A DNA stretch of 64,000 nucleotides, from positions 39,197 through 103,196 of the forward strand of contig JACJNZ010000019.1 of NCBI GenBank assembly GCA_014695325.1, written 5' to 3'. The notes under the pieces are model-generated. The model was not told the DNA's origin and searched no databases. It worked only from the letters and a program-made list of their open reading frames with translations. A program made the position numbers and the translations under genes. Positions 54,283 to 63,826 of this stretch are shown here, one piece after another. Source of the DNA: Cyanobacteria bacterium FACHB-502 (GTDB lineage Bacteria > Cyanobacteriota > Cyanobacteriia > Elainellales > Elainellaceae). Positions within the stretch are counted from its first letter, which is position 1; each line of letters opens with the position of its first letter.

Positions 54283-54383
54283 TTCTCCCCGCGACTTTCC
54301 AGTTTCAGGGTCGAAAAATCCCTACTCGCAACCAGTTGACTCGATCGCTATGATCGAGATAGAGCAACATTGGAGGAAATCCA

Positions 54384-54980
54384 ACGGTTTACACCAAGCC
54401 TTTAGCTCGTTTAATTGAGCAATTTCAGCGATTGCCCGGTGTGGGTCCAAAAACCGCACAGCGTCTCGCGCTGCACATTTTACGAAGACCAGAGGCAGAA
54501 GTTCATGCCCTGGCACAGGCACTTGTTGAAGCCAAGCAGCAAGTAGGGCTATGTTCGGTGTGCTTTCACCTGTCGGCTGAGCCAGTCTGTGAAATTTGCC
54601 GCACCCCCAATCGCGACCCGAATACAATCTGTGTGGTTGCCGATTCTAGAGATGTGATTGCGCTGGAGAAAACCCGCGAATACAAAGGCAAGTATCACGT
54701 CCTGGGCGGATTGATTTCGCCAATGGATGGCATCGGTCCCGATCAGCTTCACATTACGCAGCTCGTGCGGCGCGTCAGCAAGCAGGACATCAAGGAAGTA
54801 ATTCTGGCGATCAGCCCTAGCGTCGAAGGGGAAACCACAACGCTCTATGTCGGTCAACTGCTGAAGCCATTCACCAAAGTTACCCGGATTGCTTTTGGTC
54901 TGCCGATGGGTGGCGATCTGGAGTATGCCGACGAAGTAACGCTTGCCAGAGCCTTAGAAGGACGGCGGGAACTTGATTAG
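54384..54980 (+). CDS. recR: Recombination protein RecR with apparent ACG start
   Basis: RecR works with RecF/RecO in RecA loading at gaps. Homology ([34 protein letters not shown], the helix-hairpin-helix) begins at 54387. No ATG, GTG or TTG lies between the stop at 54360-54362 and the TTG at 54432. GGAGGA at 54372-54377 is spaced six bases before an ACG at 54384, which would be Met in relatives. Starting there gives 198 residues, the normal length. The TTG at 54432 would delete the first 16. The Cys4 zinc finger [16 protein letters not shown] and the Toprim segment [28 protein letters not shown] are intact. Confidence 0.85.
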   Translation, partial: TVYTKPLARLIEQFQRLPGVGPKTAQRLALHILRRPEAEVHALAQALVEAKQQVGLCSVCFHLSAEPVCEICRTPNRDPNTICVVADSRDVIALEKTREYKGKYHVLGGLISPMDGIGPDQLHITQLVRRVSKQDIKEVILAISPSVEGETTTLYVGQLLKPFTKVTRIAFGLPMGGDLEYADEVTLARALEGRRELD

Positions 54981-54995
54981 GTTCTTGAACCAGGC

Positions 54996-55775
54996 TTAGT
55001 GGGTAACAAGCTGGGCTGCTTGGTTAAAGAATTGGCGATCGAGTCCCTGAATCAGCAGAAATGTGGTGCAGAGGGTTGCAAATGCCAGAATAAACATAAT
55101 CAGCATTTGATAGACTGCGGCATCGAGCGGATTTACGCCGCTCAGAATTTGTCCGGTAATGGTTCCTGGCAGCGTCACAATTCCGACGACCAACATTTGA
55201 TTCAGGGCAGGGATTAGTCCCGCTTTGATTGCCTCACGGCGATAGGCGGTAGTTGCCTGCTGCGGAGTTGCGCCTAAGCTCAAGTGGGTTTCAATCTCTT
55301 GGCGGCTATTGTTGAGTGTACTAACAAACCGTTCTCCGCCGATCGTCGCCCCATTCATCGCACCTCCCAACAAAATTCCTGCCAGTGGCACAAGGTACTG
55401 CGGCTCAAACCAGGGATCGGGACGCAGAACTAGCAGATTCACATACGCCAGCGTCAGAGCGGTACTGAGCAGAATTGACCCCCCGACCACTGGAAGCAGT
55501 GCCGGGATTTTTTTACTGATTCGGTTTCGGGCAACGACAGCGGCGATCGATGCCATGGCTGCGATAATCAGCAGCACCGCGATCGGATTATTCAGGGCAA
55601 ACACAATTTCCAGAACGTAGCCCACTGCGGTGAGCTGCACGATCGTTCGTCCCGTCGCGACTGCAAGATTCCATGCCAATCCCAGCCCTTGCCAAGCAGA
55701 TAGGGCGATCGCAATCAGCACCAGTCCCAGGGCAAACCCCATCCTGACCAGATCTAGCTCGATTAATCCATTCAT
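54996..55775 (-). CDS. fetB: FetB/YbbM-type ABC transporter permease
   Basis: A 259-residue UPF0014-family permease with about seven membrane spans. Landmarks: VRMGFALGLVLIAIALSAWQGLGL, GRTIVQLTAVGYVLEIVF, and the conserved GAMNGATIGGERFVSTLNNSRQEIETHLSLGATPQQATTAYRREAIKAGLIPALNQMLVVGIVTLPGTITGQILSG. E. coli FetAB exports iron and protects against oxidative stress. The ATPase FetA is not adjacent, so the partner is elsewhere. The start ATG is at 55773-55775. Convergent with recR (15 bp between stops). Confidence 0.88.
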   Translation of the reverse strand: MNGLIELDLVRMGFALGLVLIAIALSAWQGLGLAWNLAVATGRTIVQLTAVGYVLEIVFALNNPIAVLLIIAAMASIAAVVARNRISKKIPALLPVVGGSILLSTALTLAYVNLLVLRPDPWFEPQYLVPLAGILLGGAMNGATIGGERFVSTLNNSRQEIETHLSLGATPQQATTAYRREAIKAGLIPALNQMLVVGIVTLPGTITGQILSGVNPLDAAVYQMLIMFILAFATLCTTFLLIQGLDRQFFNQAAQLVTH

Positions 55776-55928
55776 TGCCCGTTGGATCCGCTGAAATGTG
55801 CAAATTTTAGCTTTGATTCCGCTGCTTTAACTTGTATTTCAAGTTTCCCATCGCCGATTGCCAGCGCTTACACTGGGGCATTCTCGATAGAGTGCATTTA
55901 CTTCGTATTGAATTTGTGAGTTGCTGTC

Positions 55929-58079
55929 ATGAATCTGCCATTTATTGTAGATGTTGCGATCGGGCTAGTTTTGATTTACCTCATCCTTAGCCTGCTCTCT
56001 TCAGAAATCCAGGAGATCCTGGCGACCATTTTGCAGTGGCGAGCCGCCCACCTGAAGAAGTCGATCGAAATTCTCTTGATGGGAGATGGCTCTGTGCAGG
56101 GCGATTACCTGAAGCTGGCAAACCAGGGAATTTTTCAAACGCCTGCCGAGGTTGCACAGCACACAGTGAGTTTCCTGCCGGATTCTGACCCCAATAAGCC
56201 GGCGATTCAAGACCTGATCCAGAGCCAGCTCGAAACGCTCAGAGGAACTGCCGAAGAACAGACAGCGGCGATCGTTCAGGCATTGGACTCAAAAGGGTTG
56301 GTGAGCGGTGATGGCGTGACTGAAACAGGTTCAACGATTCCAATCAAATCTGAAATCTCGCGACGACTTCGGGATGCGCTGCTGATTGAAGAACTCCATC
56401 GCGCAAAAGCTGTTACCCAGAAAATCTATAATGACCCCTTGATTCGCAACATCAGTCAGGATGCGCGAGAAGGGTTTGAAGGCTTGATTCGTGGCGTAAC
56501 GCGATCGGTCGTCACTGTAGGCAGGAGCAATACGACGCTCGAGCGGGGCAACGAGCCATCCTACATTCCGTCTGAAACCTTTGCTACGACACTGTTGGAA
56601 ATCCTCAACATTCCGCAGTTCACTCGTCGCTTAACCGCTCTAAATCTGCAAATCCTGGTTCAGGATCAGATTATTTCTGACATTGAAGATGCAGTGAAAC
56701 GGTATCAGAGTCAGGGAAAAAGCCAGGAACTCAATCGCTTTATTGATGCAGGTTTTAATAAGTTCAGCGACAAACTGCATCTCGTCCTCAAAGCCTTTGT
56801 CGATCAGCGGCTCAGCCTCGAAATGACGATTAGCCTCATTCGCGGCGAACTGGTTGAGTATGTCAACAACGCGCAGGCGATCCGCAAAAAACTGGCGGCA
56901 TCTCAAGACACAAACCGCGCTCGATCGATCGCCCCTGAAGATCTGGAAGCTTTTGATGCTTTTGCAAATCAACTCGTCTCAATTCGGCAGCTCGTCTTTT
57001 ACGAAGACCCTCAGGGCGAATACCACAACACCAATGAGCTGATTCAGCAGCTTCAACCTAGCGTTGCCCAGGTCATGAAAGCCTTTCGCAGCGACCTTCA
57101 GGACGTAGACCAAAAATACAGGCGGTTTACTGATAGTGAATCGCTGAGAAGCAATCCAAACCTCTCCGGCTACCAGGAAATTATCGCCCTCTACAACGAA
57201 ATTCATCGGGATGCTCAGCAGATTGCCCAGACGCTTCCCTTCTCGGTGCGAGTCAGTCTTAATGCGCTGGCAGACCGTGCCCAAATTAACCCCACTCAGG
57301 CTAAAGGTGAAGTAAGACGTGCTCAGGACGACCTGTATCAGTTCAAAACGGAAGTCGAGAAATGGTTCGATCGCTCGATGGAGCGCGCCTCTGGTGTGTA
57401 TAAGCGCAATGCGAAGGGCGTAGGTTTCCTGATTGGATTGACGATCGCCCTTGCCGCAAATGCCGACACGATTCACATCGCCCAACGACTTGCCTCCAGC
57501 ACTACGCTGCGTCAGGCACTTGTCTCTTCTGCCGAAATCGTCACCCAATCCTGCCCCAGACCGATTTCCCCTACCAACCCTGAAGCAGCTCCTGCCACCA
57601 ATCCTGAACCCGTCCCTGCGCCTGAAGTTGCTCCGCCTGTCATTCCACCTGCCCCCGAGGCGGCTCCCGTTGCTCCACCCGCCGAGCCTGCTCCCGTTTC
57701 CCGACTATTTTTCGAGCAGCCCGCCTATGCCCAAGCTCAAGCTGTTCCGTCTGAACCTGAAGCTTCCTCAGCTTCTACTAATTCGTCAGTGAACTGTATC
57801 GAACAAGCAGTTGGGGATGTGACACAACTACCGCTAGGCTGGGGCGAGGAAAACCAATCGCAGCAAATGGCAATCAAGCCGATCGACAGCAACGGCGACG
57901 GCAAGCCTGAAGAGCCGGCTCCCTGGATGCCACTATGGAATCAGCTCAAGCGCGCTATCGGCTGGATCGTAAGCGGTCTGGCAATCTCAATGGGAGCTGC
58001 CTTCTGGTTTGAGTTTCTCAGCAAGCTGGTGAACGTACGAAACACGGGCAAGCGTCCGGACGATCGCTCGGCAACTTGA
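55929..58079 (+). CDS. Large membrane protein of unknown function
   Basis: A 716-residue protein. A first membrane span (FIVDVAIGLVLIYLILSLLSS, 5-25) runs into the conserved EIQEILATILQWRAAHLKKSIEILL. A long helical, mostly soluble region (about 60-490) follows, then a second hydrophobic segment (GVGFLIGLTIALAANADTIHIAQRLAS, about 496-523). A Pro/Ala/Glu-rich low-complexity stretch (about 545-600, PEAAPATNPEPVPAPEVAPP) leads to a last span (IGWIVSGLAISMGAAFWFEFLSKLVNVR, near the C-terminus). I have seen similar hypothetical proteins in cyanobacteria and other bacteria, but no function is assigned. The layout suggests a membrane scaffold. It is flanked by fetB and lepA, neither obviously related. 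Confidence 0.8.
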   Translation: MNLPFIVDVAIGLVLIYLILSLLSSEIQEILATILQWRAAHLKKSIEILLMGDGSVQGDYLKLANQGIFQTPAEVAQHTVSFLPDSDPNKPAIQDLIQSQLETLRGTAEEQTAAIVQALDSKGLVSGDGVTETGSTIPIKSEISRRLRDALLIEELHRAKAVTQKIYNDPLIRNISQDAREGFEGLIRGVTRSVVTVGRSNTTLERGNEPSYIPSETFATTLLEILNIPQFTRRLTALNLQILVQDQIISDIEDAVKRYQSQGKSQELNRFIDAGFNKFSDKLHLVLKAFVDQRLSLEMTISLIRGELVEYVNNAQAIRKKLAASQDTNRARSIAPEDLEAFDAFANQLVSIRQLVFYEDPQGEYHNTNELIQQLQPSVAQVMKAFRSDLQDVDQKYRRFTDSESLRSNPNLSGYQEIIALYNEIHRDAQQIAQTLPFSVRVSLNALADRAQINPTQAKGEVRRAQDDLYQFKTEVEKWFDRSMERASGVYKRNAKGVGFLIGLTIALAANADTIHIAQRLASSTTLRQALVSSAEIVTQSCPRPISPTNPEAAPATNPEPVPAPEVAPPVIPPAPEAAPVAPPAEPAPVSRLFFEQPAYAQAQAVPSEPEASSASTNSSVNCIEQAVGDVTQLPLGWGEENQSQQMAIKPIDSNGDGKPEEPAPWMPLWNQLKRAIGWIVSGLAISMGAAFWFEFLSKLVNVRNTGKRPDDRSAT

Positions 58080-58127
58080 CCCGGGTTTAATTGTTAGATT
58101 CGCTCAAGGTTTGCGACTCAGGCAGCC

Positions 58128-59930
58128 CTAAAGCTTCAGCACTGCCATAAATGCCTCTTGCGGAACGTCTACAGTGCCGATCGCCTTCAGGCGTTTCTTA
58201 CCCTTTGCCTGCTTCTGCAAGAGTTTCTTCTTTCGGGAAATATCGCCACCGTAGCACTTCGCTAACACGTCCTTTCGCAGGGCGGGGATATGTTCGCTGG
58301 CAATAATCCGGGAGCCGATCGCCGCCTGAATCGGAATCTTGAACTGGTGACGGGGGATGAGCTCTTTGAGCTTTTCGACCAGGGCTTTGCCGACGTAGTA
58401 TGCCTTGTCTCGGTGAACGATCGTCGCCAGGGGATCAACTTTCTCACTGTTGATCATCACATCCAGCTTCACCAGATAGTTTTCCCGGTAGCCGATCAAT
58501 TGGTATTCCATGCTGGCATAGCCGCGCGATCGAGACTTCATCTGATCAAAGAAATCCGTTACGACTTCTGCCAGAGGAATCTCGTAGATCAGCGTGGTTC
58601 GCCCCTTAGTGAGGTACTTCATGTCTTTGAATTCGCCCCGCCGGCTCTGGCTCAGCTCCATTAGCGGACCCACGAATTCCTCGGGCGTAATCATGTCCAC
58701 CTGCACGTAGGGTTCCTCGATTTTTTCGCGGTACTGCGGGTCGGGCAAGAGGCTAGGATTATCGATATACAGCACTTCGCCGTCGATTTTGGTGACGCGA
58801 TAGATTACCGAGGGCGCAGTGGTAATCAGATCCAGGTCATACTCGCGCTCTAATCGCTCCTGCACAATTTCCATGTGGAGCAGACCGAGGAAGCCACAGC
58901 GGAAGCCAAAGCCCATCGCGCTCGAAGTCTCCGGCTCGTAGCTGAGGGCGGCATCATTCAGGCGCAGTTTTTCCAGTGCCTCGCGCAGGTCGGGATACTC
59001 GTCGGCATCGGTGGGAAACAGTCCGCAAAAAACCATCGGTTTCGCTTCGGCGTAGCCCGGTAGGGCTTCAGGAGCGGGGGCGTATGCCAGGGTAATCGTG
59101 TCACCTACCCGCGCATCGGCAACGGCTTTGATCGAGGCGGCAAAATAGCCCACTTCGCCCGCATGTAGCTCATCCACCTCAATTTGGTTTGGCGACAGTA
59201 CGCCCAGTTCGTCGATCTGGTATTCCTTGCCGGATGCCATCAGACGCACTCTGTCGCCTTTGCGAACTTTGCCATCCATCACCCGGAAGTAGACGATCAC
59301 GCCGCGATAAGCGTCGTAGTAGCTATCAAAAATCAGAGCGCGGAGGGGTTTGTCTACCGTATCTTCAGGCGGCGGAACTAGATAGACGATCGACTCCAGG
59401 ATTTCATCGATCCCGATCCCTTCTTTGGCTGAGGCTAAAATTGCGCCGCTGCAGTCCAGACCGACGACTTCTTCGACTTCTTCCCGGACGCGATCGGGTT
59501 CGGCTCCCGGCAGATCAATCTTGTTCAGCACCGGAATGATTTCCAGATCGTGTTCCAGTGCCAGATAGACGTTTGCTAGCGTTTGCGCTTCCACGCCCTG
59601 GGATGCATCGACCACCAGCAACGCCCCTTCGCAAGCAATCAGCGATCGAGATACCTCGTAGGAAAAGTCTACGTGTCCCGGCGTGTCGATCAGGTTCAGC
59701 ACATATTCCTGACCATCTTTTGCCGTATAGCTCATCCGCGCCGCCTGAAGCTTGATCGTGATGCCCCGTTCACGCTCCAGTTCCATATTGTCGAGAAATT
59801 GCTCTTTCATCTCCCGATTGCTCACCGTTCCCGTTACCTGAAGCAACCGATCGGCGAGGGTCGATTTCCCGTGATCGATGTGAGCAATGATGGAGAAATT
59901 CCGAATGCGAGAAACAGGTACGTCGGTCAT
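58128..59930 (-). CDS. lepA: Elongation factor 4 (back-translocating GTPase)
   Basis: LepA/EF4 is a ribosomal GTPase that helps correct or remodel stalled or mistranslocated ribosomes. The 600-residue length is typical. G-domain motifs: [17 protein letters not shown] (G1), RGITIKLQ (G2), DTPGHVDF (G3), NKIDLPGA (G4). Domain II, the EF-G-like domains and the LepA-specific C-terminal domain follow, ending [25 protein letters not shown]. Start is the ATG at 59928-59930. Confidence 0.98.
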   Translation of the reverse strand: MTDVPVSRIRNFSIIAHIDHGKSTLADRLLQVTGTVSNREMKEQFLDNMELERERGITIKLQAARMSYTAKDGQEYVLNLIDTPGHVDFSYEVSRSLIACEGALLVVDASQGVEAQTLANVYLALEHDLEIIPVLNKIDLPGAEPDRVREEVEEVVGLDCSGAILASAKEGIGIDEILESIVYLVPPPEDTVDKPLRALIFDSYYDAYRGVIVYFRVMDGKVRKGDRVRLMASGKEYQIDELGVLSPNQIEVDELHAGEVGYFAASIKAVADARVGDTITLAYAPAPEALPGYAEAKPMVFCGLFPTDADEYPDLREALEKLRLNDAALSYEPETSSAMGFGFRCGFLGLLHMEIVQERLEREYDLDLITTAPSVIYRVTKIDGEVLYIDNPSLLPDPQYREKIEEPYVQVDMITPEEFVGPLMELSQSRRGEFKDMKYLTKGRTTLIYEIPLAEVVTDFFDQMKSRSRGYASMEYQLIGYRENYLVKLDVMINSEKVDPLATIVHRDKAYYVGKALVEKLKELIPRHQFKIPIQAAIGSRIIASEHIPALRKDVLAKCYGGDISRKKKLLQKQAKGKKRLKAIGTVDVPQEAFMAVLKL

Positions 59931-60352
59931 ATCACGCAGTATGAGGGGGAAAGCGAGGAATTTGCGTCTCAGAATCGATCGGGTTACTTGCTCCGTTAGG
60001 ATTATCCGTCGGAATTCGTGTCATGAGATCCAGACAATCGGAGTCTCAATGGAAGTCTTGGCGGATTGGGTGAACCAATATGTCATCTGCTTAAAACATT
60101 TTAAGCTGTTCGTCACGCTGCGGGAATCCGGCAAAAGGCTTTCCTCCGCTGAAATGGCTCGCTTCAGTAAGATTTTTAGGAAATTAGGGGAAGGATTTCT
60201 GCTGTTCGCAACGATCGTGAAAAGGATAAGGTTTAATAGTGATGTGAGAAACACGCCCCTTTTCCAAAGAGAAAAATAAAAACGGCTGTTCCTCAATATT
60301 GTTCTTGCTGTTGTCCTCCTGTTGCGGCTTCCCCTCCGCCCCTAACTGGCTT
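59931..60352. other. 422-bp gap upstream of lepA
   Basis: A minor open frame (ATG 60049 to 60279, 76 residues, plus strand) has no clear ribosome-binding site, and I do not accept it as a gene. CCCCTTTTCCAAAGAGAAAAATAAAAACGG at about 60256-60285 (read in parts) is A-rich. No RNA gene was recognised. Confidence 0.5.
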
Positions 60353-60589
60353 ATGACTGACCCTGCTGTAGATTCTAAATCCACCTCCGACTCCGAAAAG
60401 GTAAATCTGTCGATCGAAATTGATGCTGACCTGCTTGAGCAAATCAATCATCTTACGGGCAATCCCAGTAAGGTGATCGAAGTTGCTGTACGTCAATGGC
60501 TGGGTGGAGGCAGCCGTCGAGATGATGATTTAACCCGATCGATTCGCCGCAACCCACCCGTTCCGCCTAAGGGCGAATGGAACGACTAG
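60353..60589 (+). CDS. Ribbon-helix-helix-like small protein
   Basis: About 78 residues from the ATG at 60353 (MTDPAVDSKSTSDS); the open frame begins at 60299 but the earlier part is Cys-rich and unlikely. The core KVNLSIEIDADLLEQINHLTGNPSKVIEVAVRQWLG fits a ribbon-helix-helix fold: a strand with alternating residues, then two helices. Such proteins are DNA-binding repressors or type II antitoxins. The tail (SRRDDDLTRSIRRNPPVPPKGEWND) is basic then acidic. No toxin-like gene is adjacent, so a lone regulator is the safer reading. Confidence 0.7.
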   Translation: MTDPAVDSKSTSDSEKVNLSIEIDADLLEQINHLTGNPSKVIEVAVRQWLGGGSRRDDDLTRSIRRNPPVPPKGEWND

Positions 60590-60923
60590 CCGTCGCTTAA
60601 CCCATCGCGCTTTTTCCCCTCTAAAATAAGGCAAATAGGGTAAAAAGTGAGGCAAGCCTTGACAGGTTGAATCAATCTTTGGGGTGTTACAAACATTTAG
60701 ACTTAGCTGAACTTGAAGCAATTTCAGTGAAACCACTGATAATAGTAAAAGGTTTAAGCAAAAGCGGGAATTCTAGATTTGCTGATGAATAATTAAGCTT
60801 GTCAGTCGCAAGCTTGTCAGTCACAAAGCATTTGCAGGTTGCATCTACGCATCGTATCTACCCTTACCGCAAACCTGGGACAGTGCTTGACCCTATTCAC
60901 TGTGTACTCTGAGTTCTACGCTG
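60590..60923. other. Gap with a 15-bp tandem repeat
   Basis: AAGCTTGTCAGTCGC (60795-60809) is followed by AAGCTTGTCAGTCAC (60810-60824). The rest is A/T-rich and contains no supported gene. It holds the promoter region of the PAS-GAF histidine kinase, which I could not place. Confidence 0.6.
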
Positions 60924-62792
60924 ATGACTCTGCCTAGCGATCGTTCACCTTCGACAACTGAGTCAATCCATCCGGGTACGTTTCAACAATTCGACGGGTC
61001 TCTTCCGGCTGCCGATCTGGTTTTCACTCAGGACGGCTCTGGGCAGTATTTGTCGTTCTATTGGCGCGATGCCGATCGCTTTGGACTGAAACTCGATCAG
61101 GTCATTGGGCAAGCTGTAGAGGCTGCTTTCGCGCCTGCGGCGATTGCTTCCTATCTAGAGCGCATTCACCAGGTTTTGAGCGATCTGATTCCGCTCCGGT
61201 TTGAGTCTGCGTTTCAAGTTGCCAATCAGCATCTCGTTTTTGAGCTCACGGTCAGCCCAATCCTGATGCCGCACGGCACGGCAACCAGCGTTCTGGTCAT
61301 GGGACGCTTTCTCTACACCACCCCTCAAGAACCTGTTACCGAGGTCGTTCCCGGATCAAAGCAAGGGCATTTGCTGCGCCTTGCCGATCGCCCTGAAGAG
61401 AGAACTGCTCTACATCGCCCCGAAGCAGAAACCGCCGCGCATCGCTATCAAAAACGCCTGACCGAGCTAGTCTGGAAAATTCGCCGCACTCTGGATTTAG
61501 AAACCATTTGGCAACAGACAGTAGAAGGATTGGGAGAAGCGTTTAGCGTGAGTCGCTGCCTGATTTTTCCCTACACGCCTGGTCATAACGAAGTCTGTGC
61601 AGTGGCAGAATATTGCAGTCCAGAGCTGCCCTCCCTGCTCAATCGATCGTTTTCGATCGTCCAGGAAGCCTATTTTGCTCAGGCATTGACCACCCTAAAA
61701 CCGATTGCTTGCAGCACTGCCGAAGAGCAGGACAGCGAGTTGTCTGCCTCTGTAGTGACGATTGCCACCTGCTACCAGGATCAGCCAAATGGCTTGATTG
61801 TGCTGTACCAGACGGATCGATCGCGAGTCTGGAGCGATATCGAGATTGACCTGCTGAGAGAGATCGCTGATCAAGTGGGAACTGGGATTGCCCATGCTTC
61901 ACTGTTTGCACAGAGCCAGAATCTCGCATCGGAACTTCAGCAGGCCAACGACAGCCTGGTAAAAAAACATCAGGAACTAGAAGATGCCCGCCAGCAGGCA
62001 GAAGCCGCTTCTCGACTCAAGAGCGAATTTCTTGCCAACACCTCCCACGAGCTACGGACTCCCCTCAACGGCGTGATTGGCTTCCTCAAGCTAATCATGG
62101 ACGGCATGGCTGACGACCCGGCAGAGCAGAGCCAGTTTCTTCAGGAAGCGTATGGCTCAGCAATCCACTTGCTCAATATCATTAATGACATCCTGGACAT
62201 TGCGAAAATTGAAGCCGGGAAAATGCAGCTTGAGCTGAATCCAATCAAGCTGGATGATTTGCTCAATGCCGTTGACAATTTCACCCGCCCTCAAGCGCAG
62301 CAGAAAGGGTTAAGCTTTGAAATTCGCACGCCTGCCACCCGCGACGAAGTGATTCTCCACGGCAATTACCAGCGATTGCTGCAAGTCATGCTCAACCTGG
62401 TGGGTAATGCAATTAAATTCACCCATGAAGGCGGACTAACCATCAGCGCAGAAATTCTCTCTAAGCGAATGCCCCACAGCGAAGACAAGCAGGAAAAGCC
62501 GGGCATTGTCAAAATTAGTGTTGCTGATACTGGAATTGGGGTATCTCTGGAGAAGCAGGACAAGCTATTCCAGTCGTTTAGCCAGGTAGACGGTTCACGT
62601 ACTCGTCAGTATGGCGGAACTGGCTTGGGACTGGCGATCTCCCAAAAGTTGGTTGAGGCAATGGGCGGAGAAGTCAATTTTTACAGTATGGGCGAAGGAC
62701 TGGGATCAACCGTTACTTTCACCGTTCCCTTGTTTCACGATCCTTTAATAGTAACGGCTCCCTTACCCGATGCAGCCGATTTGCTTCTGTAG
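60924..62792 (+). CDS. Cytoplasmic PAS-GAF sensor histidine kinase
   Basis: A 622-residue kinase without membrane spans. A PAS-like domain (about 20-135, VFTQDGSGQYLSFYWRDADRFGLKLDQVIGQ) precedes a GAF domain (about 175-335, RRTLDLETIWQQTVEGLGEAFSVSRCLIF...EIDLLREIADQVGTGIAHASLF). A short coiled coil, HisKA (FLANTSHELRTPLNGVIGFLKLI) and HATPase (N box LLQVMLNLVGNAIKFTHEGG, G1 VADTGIGVS, G2 GGTGLGLAISQKL) follow. The GAF Cys in VSRCLIF is not in an obvious bilin-lyase context, so a chromophore should not be assumed. No response regulator is adjacent. Its HisKA resembles that of the kinase at 20972-22963. Confidence 0.93.
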   Translation: MTLPSDRSPSTTESIHPGTFQQFDGSLPAADLVFTQDGSGQYLSFYWRDADRFGLKLDQVIGQAVEAAFAPAAIASYLERIHQVLSDLIPLRFESAFQVANQHLVFELTVSPILMPHGTATSVLVMGRFLYTTPQEPVTEVVPGSKQGHLLRLADRPEERTALHRPEAETAAHRYQKRLTELVWKIRRTLDLETIWQQTVEGLGEAFSVSRCLIFPYTPGHNEVCAVAEYCSPELPSLLNRSFSIVQEAYFAQALTTLKPIACSTAEEQDSELSASVVTIATCYQDQPNGLIVLYQTDRSRVWSDIEIDLLREIADQVGTGIAHASLFAQSQNLASELQQANDSLVKKHQELEDARQQAEAASRLKSEFLANTSHELRTPLNGVIGFLKLIMDGMADDPAEQSQFLQEAYGSAIHLLNIINDILDIAKIEAGKMQLELNPIKLDDLLNAVDNFTRPQAQQKGLSFEIRTPATRDEVILHGNYQRLLQVMLNLVGNAIKFTHEGGLTISAEILSKRMPHSEDKQEKPGIVKISVADTGIGVSLEKQDKLFQSFSQVDGSRTRQYGGTGLGLAISQKLVEAMGGEVNFYSMGEGLGSTVTFTVPLFHDPLIVTAPLPDAADLLL

Positions 62793-62872
62793 TCTGCTGC
62801 GCTACTGCGGTCTGCGACGTCCAGAGGTTACGGTTACGGAGGCTTGCTTTAGACTGAGAAATAGCATTCTTT

Positions 62873-62894
62873 GAATGTCAAGAGAATGTCAAGA
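62873..62894. repeat. Exact 11-bp tandem duplication
   Basis: GAATGTCAAGA at 62873-62883 is repeated exactly at 62884-62894, in the 200-bp gap between the histidine kinase and the DUF4126 gene. The rest of that gap shows no gene. Confidence 0.85.
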
Positions 62895-62992
62895 GCCATA
62901 TTTTTTGTTTGCTACGCTGGTTGCGTGCCCTCACGATCGCTGTAAACCAATCTTGAAACTTGTCTTCGATAGGGCTGCTTGAGGTTTATACC

Positions 62993-63589
62993 ATGATCGA
63001 GGTTTTTGCCGCTCTTGCGCTCTCGACGGCGGCTGGTATGAGAATTGCTCTTCCCCTGCTACTCATTGGATTGCTCTACAGCGACAATCTTTGGGCAAAC
63101 ATGCCGCTATTGTCCCAGATTCCCCCCCGTATTGTTCTGGGTGTTTTGGTGAGCTGGTCAACCGTTGAGCTCTTTCTCTCTAAAGGCAGACTCGGACAGC
63201 GCGTTTTGCAGATCGTGCAGCTTGTGGGCAGTCCTATCGTGGGGGCGATCGTCGGCATTGCCGTGGCGCGAACCGCTCTGTTTCCCGGCTGGTTTACGGT
63301 GCTGATTGGCACGGTTTGTGGATTGATTGCCCTGGTGCTACAACTTGTTCAGATCGGCTGGTTTTATCGCCTGCGGGGTTTGCCCATCTGGATGATTTTT
63401 GCCCAGGATTTTTTGTGTGTGCTGCTGGTTCTGCTAGCTTTTGATGCCCCAACTCAAGGCGGCATTATTGCGCTGCTGTTGTTCTGGCTCATGATTCGGA
63501 GTTCGGTAGGCTGGCGAAAGTGGTATCAGGCACAGGCAAAACCAGGCGAGCGCAAAAATCCACGCCGATACAAACAGGAGCCAGATTAG
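62993..63589 (+). CDS. DUF4126 integral membrane protein
   Basis: About 198 residues from the ATG at 62993 (MIEVFAALALSTAAGMRIALPLLLIGLL); a start at 62960 is less likely. It has five or six membrane spans, with the family-like stretch RIALPLLLIGLLYSDNLWANMPLLSQIPPRIVLGVLVSWSTVELFLSKGRLGQRVLQIVQLVGSPIVGAIVGIAVA and a basic C-terminus. The family's function is unknown. Convergent with psbA. Confidence 0.82.
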   Translation: MIEVFAALALSTAAGMRIALPLLLIGLLYSDNLWANMPLLSQIPPRIVLGVLVSWSTVELFLSKGRLGQRVLQIVQLVGSPIVGAIVGIAVARTALFPGWFTVLIGTVCGLIALVLQLVQIGWFYRLRGLPIWMIFAQDFLCVLLVLLAFDAPTQGGIIALLLFWLMIRSSVGWRKWYQAQAKPGERKNPRRYKQEPD

Positions 63590-63774
63590 CTCCTAAGTTT
63601 AAGAATTTAATTTGGTGCTCCTTGAGGACTTCTGTTCACAACGGCATCGCTGGCAAATTTGCCTGAGTACAATCCTTCAATTCTTTTCAGGGACTTAAGA
63701 AGCGATCGCTATTACTTGTTAAAAGCCAACTGAAAAGCAGCGGAAACCCACTTAATTGCTACACTCAACGAATG

Positions 63775-63805
63775 CAAAAAGACACCCTCCTTGAGGAGAG
63801 TGCCT
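63775..63805 (-). terminator. psbA: Rho-independent terminator of psbA
   Basis: On the minus strand CACTCTCC-TCAA-GGAGGGTG forms an eight-pair stem followed by TCTTTTTGC. It lies about 22 bp after the psbA stop, the right place and direction for psbA termination. Confidence 0.85.
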
Positions 63806-63826
63806 TGATTGCTAAGCAGCGAGAGC

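Noticed and set aside
60049..60279. 76-residue plus-strand frame upstream of lepA
   Set aside because: Plausible amino-acid mix, but no ribosome-binding site, no recognised family, and the larger frame containing it runs back across the lepA start in antisense.
60353..60589. Complete toxin-antitoxin system
   Set aside because: Only the RHH-like half is present. No adjacent toxin frame exists on either strand.
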